A stretch of DNA of 10,164 nucleotides from assembly GCA_026391235.1 (NCBI GenBank), contig JAPLDV010000568.1, positions 1 through 10,164 on the forward strand, given 5' to 3'. Below are positions 1 through 6,951 of this stretch, piece by piece (position 1 is the first letter of the stretch; every line of letters begins with the position of its first letter). A model generated the notes under the pieces. The model saw only the letters and a list, made by a program, of their open reading frames with translations, did not search any database and had not been told where the DNA came from. The DNA comes from Bacteroidia bacterium (GTDB taxonomy: Bacteria; Bacteroidota; Bacteroidia; Bacteroidales; UBA12481). A program made the position numbers and the translations under genes.

Positions 1-2727
1 TATCCCGGATCAACTATGGAGCAGTCCCTCGCACAGACCAGCCTGACCCAAGACCTGGCGGGCAGCTTCACCACGCCCAACGGACTATATTACCTTGATT
101 TGGGTTGCGGGGGCGACATGGGGCCGGCAGGAGCCGGTAAATCATTTGTTTTCCATACCGGTCCCCTGGAGCCTGATGATGTAAATATTGCCGGGGCAGG
201 GCCTTCCTACCCCGTTGACTTTGGTTTGCGCTGGATGGATGCTGACGATATTGTGCATGAACTGCATTTTCTCCCGGCACTCACCGGGGAAGCCTATTCT
301 TCCCCGGTTACCCTTCCCGCAGTGACTGCCGACAGCATTACCGCTGTCACAAATACCGGGGCCACCATCTGGGGCAATGTTACCGCAAGCGGGGGCGCAT
401 CAGTGACCGGGCGCGGCATTGTATATTCCACATCCGTAAATCCCACCCTTGAAACAGGTGCCAAAATATCAGCAGGAACCGGAACAGGTCCGTTTTCAGC
501 GACACTCACCGGGCTGGCAGGAGGTTCTTATTTCGTAAGGGTTTATGCCACCAACTCCAAAGGAACTGCTTATGCCAACTTCGGAAGGTTTGAAACCAGG
601 TATAACCAGTCAGTTATCTCAATCTGGACTGAAGGTTGGGGATCTGTACTGAAAGGGACCGGGGAAACAAACCCTTACGGTGCCCTGGTTTGGAACGGCA
701 TGGAATGGCTGGCACACAACACATGGATACATAAGTACTTTGCTTCAATTCCTTCGGGCAAGCGGTTGAAAGTAATAAGCGCCGTCAAAATAGCAAACAG
801 TTCAACCGGCCAGGTGATTGACACGCTGGGGTACAGGATTACCCGGGGGAGCTATTCCTATTCCGGTGCAGCCAGGGATAGCGGCAGTTACAACTATTCA
901 GCCGTTGCCTATACTATTGAAAACAAGGCTACGGGCAGGCAGGTGGTGCTCCGTTCCCGCGGTACGGGAAACGGGACAGCCGGCGGCTATTTTGATATAT
1001 ACATAGAAGATGAAACCACCTCCGGCAGTTCCGTGACGTCATTCCGGGATGGTCCCAACTGGTTTACCTGGTCAGGACTCACCATGCAGCAGGCACTCGC
1101 CCAGACCAGTCCGACCCAGGGACTCACGGGAAGTCTTCCGACAACCGGCGGATGGTATTTCATGGATATTGAAAATGGTGCTGATCTGGGCCCTGCAGGG
1201 ATTGGTAGATCTTATGTTTTTCATTCCGATTCGCTTCAGTCCGCTGCCAAAACTGCCGGCAATGGTCCTGCCTTCCCGGCGGACTTTGCCATCCGATGGA
1301 TGGATGCGACAGGGAATGTTCATGAGTTTGATTTTCTGCCGAAACTGGTCAGCCAAACCTATACGGCGCCGTTCGGGGTAACCACCGACAGTATCGCAGC
1401 TATCATTACAAACGGGGCAACTGTTTGGGGCAATGTGGTTTCCGGCGGCGGGAACCCGGTAACTGAGCGGGGCATTGTTTATTCCACTACTTCCAACCCA
1501 ACCACCGGGGCAGGCACAAAAGTAACCGCTGGCACAGGTACCGGCATTTTTTCGGTGAAACTTACAGGTTTGCTGAAAGACAAATTTTACCATGCCAGGG
1601 CTTATGCCATCAACACCACCGGTACGGTTTATGGCGACGACAGGAGTTTCATCCCTTATGCTGGTTTTATAGCATACAAAACCGAAGGTATGGGGGCCAT
1701 CAGCAAGAGTACCGGGGAAACGAACCCGAACGGTGCCCTGGTTTGGGACTGCCGGGAGTGGGTGGCCAACAAAACCTGGGAGCACCGCTACTTAACCGAT
1801 GGCATTACCGGCGGCCGACTGTTAAACGCTGAAATCATCAATATACCGGCAGGTGAACCTAAACTGGTGTTTGATACGTTGAATTACCTGATAACCAGGG
1901 AAAGCTATCCATATGACTATCCTTCGAAAAGCGGCGGGACCTATAAATACACTGCTGTAAGCTATCTGTTGAAAGACACCCTCACCGGCAAACAGGTAGC
2001 GCTGCGCTCGCGCGGGACAGGCAACGGTACTGCCAGCGCCTATTTCGATATTTACCTGGACGATGATATGGATAGCTGCAACCCCGGGACGGTTACAGCG
2101 TTGCGCGGCGACCCGATGTGGTTCACCTATGCTGGCATTACCCTGCAGCAGGCGCTGGCTCAATCCAGTCCTACTCAGGGGCTCACCGGCAATCTGCCGA
2201 CAATCGGCGGCTGGTATTTCCTCGATGAAGGCTGTGGCGGGGATGTCGGCCCGGCAGGGTTTGGTAAATCCTATACCTTCCACACCGGGACGATGAATGC
2301 CGCCGATGCAAAAACCGCCGACCTGGGTTCATCTTACCCGGTTGACTTCACCTTTCGGCTGGTGGGCACCAGCGGGAACCTGCACGAACTGGCCTTCCTT
2401 CCTAAACTCATAAGTGAAACCTATATCCCGGCTACGGGCATCGTCGATAGGGCACAAACAGGGGAAACCGTGCTGAATGTTTACCCGAACCCTTTCAACA
2501 TAATAACCACCATTGAATGCCAGGTTGCAGAACCTGGCGCGGTGCGCTTGAGTATTTACGATGCAAGGGGAAATGAACTGGCCATCCTTGTCGATGGGTT
2601 CAGGGCGGCAGGGAGTTTTCGGATACTTTTTTCGGGCGGGCAACTGCACCTGTCCCCGGGGATCTATTTCTGTGTATTGAAGTCGGAGGATTCCGTTTTG
2701 CGTAAAAAGATGATCTATACAGAATAA
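1..2727 (+). CDS. Large modular surface/secreted protein with type IX sorting domain (5' end outside window)
   Basis: Residues are numbered from the ATG at 16. That ATG is not a convincing start: the frame is open to base 1, and the Met lies inside a repeated motif (TMEQSLAQ here, TMQQALAQ near residue 356, TLQQALAQ near 709), so the gene enters from the left. Visible order: end of an unknown domain X (1-101), fibronectin-III-like domain (103-195), X (205-453), fibronectin-III-like domain (455-547), X (556-805), type IX sorting domain (about 817-903) with the YPNPF motif, a GxxV/LxIYDxxG-like strand and a KKMIY-type end. Known: such C-termini send proteins through the PorU/type IX system to the surface or medium. 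X is rich in Trp, Tyr and Gly, with motifs TGETNPxGALVW, LRSRGTGNGTA and GGWYFxD. I do not recognise it, and no catalytic motif is obvious. Adhesin or matrix-like roles are inference only. The terminator at 2745 fits a transcript end. Confidence 0.9.
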   Translation, partial: YPGSTMEQSLAQTSLTQDLAGSFTTPNGLYYLDLGCGGDMGPAGAGKSFVFHTGPLEPDDVNIAGAGPSYPVDFGLRWMDADDIVHELHFLPALTGEAYSSPVTLPAVTADSITAVTNTGATIWGNVTASGGASVTGRGIVYSTSVNPTLETGAKISAGTGTGPFSATLTGLAGGSYFVRVYATNSKGTAYANFGRFETRYNQSVISIWTEGWGSVLKGTGETNPYGALVWNGMEWLAHNTWIHKYFASIPSGKRLKVISAVKIANSSTGQVIDTLGYRITRGSYSYSGAARDSGSYNYSAVAYTIENKATGRQVVLRSRGTGNGTAGGYFDIYIEDETTSGSSVTSFRDGPNWFTWSGLTMQQALAQTSPTQGLTGSLPTTGGWYFMDIENGADLGPAGIGRSYVFHSDSLQSAAKTAGNGPAFPADFAIRWMDATGNVHEFDFLPKLVSQTYTAPFGVTTDSIAAIITNGATVWGNVVSGGGNPVTERGIVYSTTSNPTTGAGTKVTAGTGTGIFSVKLTGLLKDKFYHARAYAINTTGTVYGDDRSFIPYAGFIAYKTEGMGAISKSTGETNPNGALVWDCREWVANKTWEHRYLTDGITGGRLLNAEIINIPAGEPKLVFDTLNYLITRESYPYDYPSKSGGTYKYTAVSYLLKDTLTGKQVALRSRGTGNGTASAYFDIYLDDDMDSCNPGTVTALRGDPMWFTYAGITLQQALAQSSPTQGLTGNLPTIGGWYFLDEGCGGDVGPAGFGKSYTFHTGTMNAADAKTADLGSSYPVDFTFRLVGTSGNLHELAFLPKLISETYIPATGIVDRAQTGETVLNVYPNPFNIITTIECQVAEPGAVRLSIYDARGNELAILVDGFRAAGSFRILFSGGQLHLSPGIYFCVLKSEDSVLRKKMIYTE
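322..1377 (+). repeat. Intragenic tandem repeat, unit 1 (Fn3-like + domain X)
   Basis: This 1056-bp unit (352 codons) encodes one fibronectin-III-like domain (TDSITAV...GNVTASGG...GRGIVYST...GTGTGPFSATLTGL...YATNSKGTAY) followed by one X domain. The next unit begins immediately after it in the same phase. The two copies are clearly related at protein level but diverged. Some DNA stretches remain close, for example around 660-695 against 1713-1748. Confidence 0.85.
1378..2433 (+). repeat. Intragenic tandem repeat, unit 2 (Fn3-like + domain X)
   Basis: Second copy of the 352-codon unit, followed by a short linker and the sorting domain. The X copy differs at one spot of note: it has GCGGDVGPAG where unit 1 has NGADLGPAG. 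The truncated copy at the left edge has GCGGDMGPAG, so bases 1-321 are the end of a still earlier unit that resembles unit 2 at this spot. Confidence 0.85.
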
Positions 2728-2744
2728 ACTATCACAAAGAACCC

Positions 2745-2772
2745 GCATTTAAGATAAATATTAAATGCTTTT
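2745..2772 (+). terminator. Hairpin plus T-run after the surface-protein gene
   Basis: GCATTTAA (2745-2752) and TTAAATGC (2761-2768) form a perfect 8-bp stem with an 8-nt loop, followed at once by four T. It lies 17 bp after the stop codon. The stem is A/T-rich, so termination strength is uncertain. Confidence 0.6.
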
Positions 2773-2783
2773 GCAAAGTTCCT

Positions 2784-2811
2784 GTAGAGGCGGATGATCA
2801 TCCGCCTCTAC
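2784..2811. repeat. Perfect 28-bp palindrome, GTAGAG family copy A
   Basis: The half-site GTAGAGGCGGATGA is followed directly by its exact reverse complement, ending CCTCTAC. Symmetry stops beyond 2784 and 2811. A relative begins with the same GTAGAG at 4971, so the two copies bracket the histidine kinase. It resembles dispersed REP-like intergenic palindromes. It could also act as a cruciform, a terminator stem without T-run, or a protein-binding site. Confidence 0.75.
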
Positions 2812-2943
2812 TATTATCATGTGCCTCTGCGTAAATGCTTGAATCCTGATCTTCGGAATTATTATTTCGAATCTAATCTCCTGATTATATATCCGAATAA
2901 TATACTCACCTTTAAAAACGCATTTCGGGGAAGGGATTTTCTA

Positions 2944-4959
2944 ATGAACATTGACATTCGGACACTTGGCTTTGTGATCTGTTTGGTTGATTTACTTTTG
3001 GTTGTGATTTTTATCCTCCAATTCCGGACCAATAAAAATTTCGAGGGACCTGGCTGGTGGGTACTCGGCCTTGTTTCAACTTCGATCGGAATTTTTCTAA
3101 TGCTTCTCAGGAATTTTATTGAGAACAAACTGCTCAGCATAATCCTTGCCAATATTCTGTTAGTTCTCGGTGGTATTCTGATTTATACAGGAGTCATGAG
3201 GTTCCTTGGAAAGAGAGAGAACATAAAAGTGCTCTTGCTGATTATGCTGTTGTTGATCATTGGTCTGGCCGGTTATACCTATGCTCTTGATGATATTAGC
3301 ATACGGATCGCAATCGTATCGGCAACTTTAGCATTATTATCATTCATGACTGCCCGTGCAATGTTTCTCAATAAAACGGCAGCTATTCGCAATTCTGTGA
3401 ATTTTTCATGTCTGGTGCTGGCTGGTTTTAGTCTCATTTTCCTCATTCGTGCTGCAGATGCACTGTTTTTTACTTACGTTGATAACCTGTTTTCGCAGGG
3501 ATGGTTCCAGCTATATGGTTTTATGACAATCCTGATAACTCATGTACTTCTGGTCTTTGGCCTGATTTTTATCCAACTGTGTTACCAGGTGGTGAATAAA
3601 GCTCAGGCGGCATTTTTTGGCAAAAAGAGAAGCGATTTACTGGGTAAAAGCGATTATGAGCTGATGCCGGAAGATTCAGCCGAAAACTGCCACCGCACAG
3701 ATCAAGAAGTACTGGATAGCGGCCAGACTAAAATTAACTGTGAAAAGGTCGGGAATTCGATTTATGAAACCCGCAAATTCCCGGTCCAACTCATCAACGG
3801 GAAGATGGGTGTCGGGGCCTTCATCCGCGATATTACAGAAGCCAGGCGGGCCGAAGAGGCATTGACCAGGGAACAGTATCTCATGAATGCCCTTATGAAT
3901 AATTTGCCGGATCATATCTATTTCAAAGATAAAGAAAGCCGGTTCATCAGAATTAATAAAGCCCATTCGGAATCCTTCGGATTGTGCCGACCTGGGGAGG
4001 AGTTAGGTAAAACGGACTTTGATTTCTTTACTGAAGAACATGCCCGACAAGCCTATAAGGATGAACAGACGATTATTCTGTCGGGGAAGCCATTTGTCCA
4101 GGAAGAAAGAGAAACCCGGGCAAATCGTCCGGATACCTGGGTTTCAACCATCAAACTTCCTTTGTTGAATCATGAAGGAACTATTATCGGCACATTTGGA
4201 ATTTCGAGGGATATAACTGAATGGAAGCGGGCTGCAGCGGAAATTGAGTTAAAAAACAAGCAGCTTGAACAGATGAATGCGGAAAAAGATAAACTATTCT
4301 CGATAATTGCTCATGATCTGCGCAGTCCGTTCAATGCTTTGCTGGGTTTAACAGGATTAATGACTGATGATTCTGAAATGCTGACTCTTGAGGATATGAG
4401 GAAAGCAGCCGGAATTGTGAGAAAGTCAGCCAATTCTCTTAATAATCAGCTGGGAAATCTTCTGGAATGGTCGAGAATTCAGATGAATTTTATTTCGATA
4501 AATCCTGTTTTACAGAATTTGAAGTTGGCTGTGGATACAGAATTGGAACTTTTCACAGAAGCTGCCCAGCTGAAACAGATCAGGTTAATCAATTCAATCC
4601 CCGAAGCCATTCCTGTTACCGCTGATAATCAAATGCTGCATTCAATCCTGAGAAATCTGATATCCAATGCCATCAAGTTCACAAAACCCGGCGGACAGGT
4701 TAGCCTCACGGCAAAACGGCAGACCGATGATTTTGTTGAGATTTCGGTAAGGGATACGGGTATCGGAATGAGCCCGGATATACTTGGCAGGCTATTCATA
4801 CTGAGTTCGGAGGTCTACCGCAGAGGTACAGAAGGAGAGCCGAGCAGCGGGCTTGGCCTGATCATTTGCAAGGAGTTAGTTGAGAAACAAGGGGGACGGA
4901 TTTGGACGGAGAGTGGGGAAGGAGTTGGAAGTACGTTCAGGTTTACCATGAAATCGTGA
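2944..4959 (+). CDS. Membrane-bound PAS sensor histidine kinase
   Basis: Predicted 671-residue sensor kinase that would autophosphorylate on His and pass phosphate to a response regulator; none is encoded nearby. Seven hydrophobic helices (about 8-27, 39-57, 63-87, 95-114, 118-140, 150-174, 189-213) form an N-terminal membrane sensor region. A PAS remnant follows (214-300, VNKAQAAFFG to DITEARRAEE), then a complete PAS domain (312-430, LPDHIYFKD to DITEWKRA), a coiled linker, HisKA with HDLRSPFNALL (phospho-acceptor His457), and HATPase_c with N box RNLISNAIKF (Asn571, Asn575), G1 DTGIGM (Asp604) and G2 GLGL (636-639). No receiver domain is present. I chose the ATG at 2944 because the hydrophobic region starts right after it. 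The open frame reaches back to 2794, but its first codons come from the palindrome and the added 50 residues look like translated intergenic DNA. The join of TM7 to the first PAS is abnormal. The gene is more A/T-rich than the first one. Confidence 0.93.
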   Translation: MNIDIRTLGFVICLVDLLLVVIFILQFRTNKNFEGPGWWVLGLVSTSIGIFLMLLRNFIENKLLSIILANILLVLGGILIYTGVMRFLGKRENIKVLLLIMLLLIIGLAGYTYALDDISIRIAIVSATLALLSFMTARAMFLNKTAAIRNSVNFSCLVLAGFSLIFLIRAADALFFTYVDNLFSQGWFQLYGFMTILITHVLLVFGLIFIQLCYQVVNKAQAAFFGKKRSDLLGKSDYELMPEDSAENCHRTDQEVLDSGQTKINCEKVGNSIYETRKFPVQLINGKMGVGAFIRDITEARRAEEALTREQYLMNALMNNLPDHIYFKDKESRFIRINKAHSESFGLCRPGEELGKTDFDFFTEEHARQAYKDEQTIILSGKPFVQEERETRANRPDTWVSTIKLPLLNHEGTIIGTFGISRDITEWKRAAAEIELKNKQLEQMNAEKDKLFSIIAHDLRSPFNALLGLTGLMTDDSEMLTLEDMRKAAGIVRKSANSLNNQLGNLLEWSRIQMNFISINPVLQNLKLAVDTELELFTEAAQLKQIRLINSIPEAIPVTADNQMLHSILRNLISNAIKFTKPGGQVSLTAKRQTDDFVEISVRDTGIGMSPDILGRLFILSSEVYRRGTEGEPSSGLGLIICKELVEKQGGRIWTESGEGVGSTFRFTMKS

Positions 4960-4970
4960 AGCGGAAGATC

Positions 4971-4998
4971 GTAGAGACGCATAATTGCGTCTGCTGAG
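4971..4998. repeat. Degenerate relative of the GTAGAG palindrome, copy B
   Basis: The sequence opens with GTAGAGACGCA. AGACGCA (4975-4981) pairs perfectly with TGCGTCT (4986-4992) around a TAAT loop. The expected closing CTAC is replaced by GCTGAG, so the outer stem has decayed. It starts 11 bp after the kinase stop codon and might also act as the 3' hairpin of that transcript. Confidence 0.65.
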
Positions 4999-5006
4999 TC
5001 ACGAAT

Positions 5007-5023
5007 GACAAGTGACAAGTGAC
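5007..5023 (+). repeat. Short tandem repeat of GACAAGT
   Basis: Two full copies of the 7-mer GACAAGT and a partial third (GAC) stand head to tail just after palindrome copy B. It is probably a slippage-derived intergenic repeat. No function is evident. Confidence 0.6.
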
Positions 5024-5041
5024 GGCGATCCTTTCCCGAAA

Positions 5042-5088
5042 ACCGACAACCATCACAACAATCATAACCGACAATCATCAACCGACAA
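5042..5088 (+). repeat. Three spaced copies of ACCGACAA
   Basis: ACCGACAA occurs at 5042, 5067 and 5081 in a C/A-rich stretch, with related pieces (ACAATCATCA, CATCACAACA) between. The spacing is 25 and 14 bp, so regular operators are not implied. A degenerate simple repeat is the plainest reading. Confidence 0.5.
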
Positions 5089-5099
5089 CAGTTTCCGGT

Positions 5100-5107
5100 T
5101 ATCTTTG
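5100..5107 (+). promoter_or_regulatory. TATCTTTG: Bacteroidetes -7 box before the Omp85-like gene
   Basis: It matches the TAnnTTTG consensus for the Bacteroidetes primary sigma factor. No TTG/TTTG -33 element is visible at the usual distance. The box ends only 4 bases before the chosen ATG at 5112, so if it is used the mRNA would be leaderless or nearly so. Confidence 0.45.
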
Positions 5108-5111
5108 CTCC

Positions 5112-6368
5112 ATGAATCTCAAAATCTGCTTAATTTTCCTTGTATCAATAATCAGCAATGCGAACCTGGCGCTTGCTCAATTAGTTAAGGTTGAGGATTT
5201 CCCCCCCCGGAGGGCCGATACCATTATTCTCGAACGGAACTGGCGCACACGACACCAGATTATCTTTTCGGAGCTTGAATTTTCCAGGGGTGATACAGTG
5301 AACCCGGAAAATCTCAGCCTATCGATGAAAAAAATCTGGAACCTGCAGAATTTTGCCATGGTAGGATACAGGTGGGACTCCTTGGCGGACGGCAGGTCAG
5401 CGTTAATCCTGACCACACGCGATGCATTGACTATCAGTCCTATTATATGCGGAAGGTATCAAATGAGTCCTGATTTAACCGGTAAGATTGGACTTGTCGA
5501 TCGAAATTTTTTAGGCCGGAATATCAAGCTGGAAATGCGCCTTCAGTTGAGCGTATCTGAACCCTGGTATAAGGAAATTAAGGTGACGATACCCCGTCAG
5601 TTACTTTGGAAGAATATGTCCGTTGGAGCCGGTTACCGTAAGGGTGCAATGGCTCACAAGTATAATTCAGATCAGTTGTTTATTAATATTGTTAACCCCT
5701 TTGATAAAGATTACCAGTTCACTTTCTCACCAGATCTTGAAACCGGATTTTTACGTCATCAGTCATTACCTCCTGACCTTGAACCAGGTGAAGATTTAGC
5801 GAAAGTGTATCAGCCCTACAATCACCCATTCTGGTATTTACGGTTTTCCGAATCAGTGGGCACCATAACACATCGCCGTCATCAGGAAGAGGGATACAAT
5901 ATATCGGGAATGATAGGAGGAGGATTTGGACTGAATTCGGAAACCAGGAATTATTTTGAGGGAAGCATCATTGCGGAATACAATAAGCTGATCAGTCCGC
6001 GGCTGCAGTTCAGTGTAAAATGGGAAGGCTATTGTAATTCTACCTCCTATGAAAGCTTTTGGACCCGGTTCGGCTCGGGAAATATAAGGGGCCTTTATTA
6101 TGGCGCTCTCACCGGGCAATTATTGCAACTCGCATCAGCCGGATTGTATTACACCTGGCTTGATTGGGACTATCTGGCCGTGGAACAGTCTGCTTTTGTG
6201 CAATATGCATCTGCTATCACCTCTGTAGGCGATTGGTCCTCCATCAAACGGCATTATGCCATCGGTACCGGGTTTTATTTTACCATCCCGATGTATCCCG
6301 TCGCCGGCCTGCTGATTTCCTTCAGCTACAATCCAAACCGGAAAAAATGGTTTTATTTCGATATGTAA
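5112..6368 (+). CDS. Small Omp85-superfamily outer-membrane protein (single POTRA + barrel)
   Basis: Predicted 418-residue outer-membrane protein. A Sec signal peptide (1-22, MNLKICLIFLVSIIS...ALA) leads into one POTRA-like domain (about 37-110: TRHQIIFSELEFSRGDTV, then a helix around KKIWNLQNFAMV and the strand ALILTTRDALTISPI). The rest alternates short amphipathic strands and turns as in a 16-strand barrel. NIRGLYYG at residues 325-332 (Arg326) fits the loop-6 (V/I)RG(F/Y) signature of Omp85 proteins. It is far shorter than BamA, which carries five POTRAs, so it belongs with the short BamA/TamA-like proteins common in Bacteroidetes; its substrate is unknown. The frame is open from 5019, but only the ATG at 5112 is followed directly by a signal peptide. 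A run of eight C lies in codons 30-33. The C-terminus (KKWFYFDM) is aromatic-rich, as in a last beta-strand, but a TonB-receptor remnant begins right after it, so the 3' end may have been rearranged. Confidence 0.82.
   Translation: MNLKICLIFLVSIISNANLALAQLVKVEDFPPRRADTIILERNWRTRHQIIFSELEFSRGDTVNPENLSLSMKKIWNLQNFAMVGYRWDSLADGRSALILTTRDALTISPIICGRYQMSPDLTGKIGLVDRNFLGRNIKLEMRLQLSVSEPWYKEIKVTIPRQLLWKNMSVGAGYRKGAMAHKYNSDQLFINIVNPFDKDYQFTFSPDLETGFLRHQSLPPDLEPGEDLAKVYQPYNHPFWYLRFSESVGTITHRRHQEEGYNISGMIGGGFGLNSETRNYFEGSIIAEYNKLISPRLQFSVKWEGYCNSTSYESFWTRFGSGNIRGLYYGALTGQLLQLASAGLYYTWLDWDYLAVEQSAFVQYASAITSVGDWSSIKRHYAIGTGFYFTIPMYPVAGLLISFSYNPNRKKWFYFDM
5201..5208 (+). repeat. C8 homopolymer tract in the Omp85-like gene
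   Basis: Eight consecutive C encode part of Phe-Pro-Pro-Arg (residues 30-33), just past the signal peptide. Gain or loss of one C would frameshift nearly the whole mature protein. Eight is at the lower end of lengths seen in phase-variable tracts. Confidence 0.7.
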
Positions 6369-6402
6369 ACATCGGAAGTCAGCAGAGGTCGGTTTCATCA
6401 TT

Positions 6403-6939
6403 GCAATCGTAACTGATGTCGATCAATATGGCGGTCAGGATAGCCTAATGTATGGAGGAGTTATGAGCAGGGTATGCAGCAGCCAGAACAAGCGCCAGGC
6501 TTATATCGCCGGTGCTTACGGGACCTTCGGCATTGACATCTGGGGCGGTTTTTCACTCTCAGGCACTGTCAATTACACCTATGGCCGGATTAAAGAGGCA
6601 TCGGGAGATACACCCCTCGACCATATACCGCCGGTATTCGGAAAAGCGGCCTTTCAATACCGGAGTGACAAGCTGCAAGGAGAGGTTTCTTTCCTTTTCA
6701 ACGGAAAGAAGGATATTTCCGACTATCTGAAAAATGCCGAGGATAATGAAATTTATGCAACTCCTGATGGAATGCCAGCCTGGAATACCCTCAATCTCCG
6801 GATTGCTTATCAGTTGATTAAATATCTGAATATTCAGCTGGCCTGCGAGAATATCCTCGATGCCAATTACCGGGTTTTTGCTTCGGGAGTCAGTGCCCCG
6901 GGACGAAATTTCCGTCTGACCTTGCGTGCAACTTTCTGA
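6403..6939 (+). pseudogene. C-terminal remnant of a TonB-dependent receptor
   Basis: The frame encodes the last ~178 residues of a TonB-dependent outer-membrane receptor barrel. Recognisable parts are AIVTDVDQYGGQDSLMYGG, QNKRQAYIAGAYG, LSGTVNYTYGRIKE, DHIPPVFGKAAFQYR, PDGMPAWNTLNLRIAYQL, ENILDANYRVFASGVSAPG and the terminal strand FRLTLRATF ending in Phe. Complete receptors have some 600-1000 residues with a plug domain; plug, signal peptide and most of the barrel are absent. The ATG at 6448 lies inside the receptor similarity, which runs left to about 6403, only ~35 bp past the Omp85-like stop, so 6448 is not a real gene start. No internal stop or frameshift is present, which suggests fairly recent loss of the 5' part. 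An expressed fragment could not form a receptor. Confidence 0.82.
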
Positions 6940-6951
6940 TAAAGCAGCTTT

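Noticed and set aside
16..18. ATG as the start of the large surface-protein gene
   Set aside because: The frame is open to base 1 and this Met is the internal Met of the repeated TMxQxLAQ motif, so the gene begins outside the window.
1072..1785. 237-codon open frame on the minus strand
   Set aside because: It is antisense to the repeat-rich surface-protein gene, has no recognisable domain and runs against a well-supported gene. It reflects base composition.
2794..2943. N-terminal extension of the histidine kinase
   Set aside because: Its first codons come from the intergenic palindrome and the residues show no domain or transmembrane pattern. The ATG at 2944 leads directly into the membrane region.
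4971..5090. CRISPR-like array
   Set aside because: The repeats are 7-8 bp, unevenly spaced and of different types, with no spacer structure and no cas gene nearby.
5019..5111. Upstream start of the Omp85-like protein
   Set aside because: The extension translates the ACCGACAA repeats and would bury the signal peptide 31 residues inside the protein.
6448..6939. Stand-alone small outer-membrane protein starting at ATG 6448
   Set aside because: Similarity to TonB-dependent receptors continues upstream of this ATG to about 6403, so it is an internal Met of a truncated receptor.
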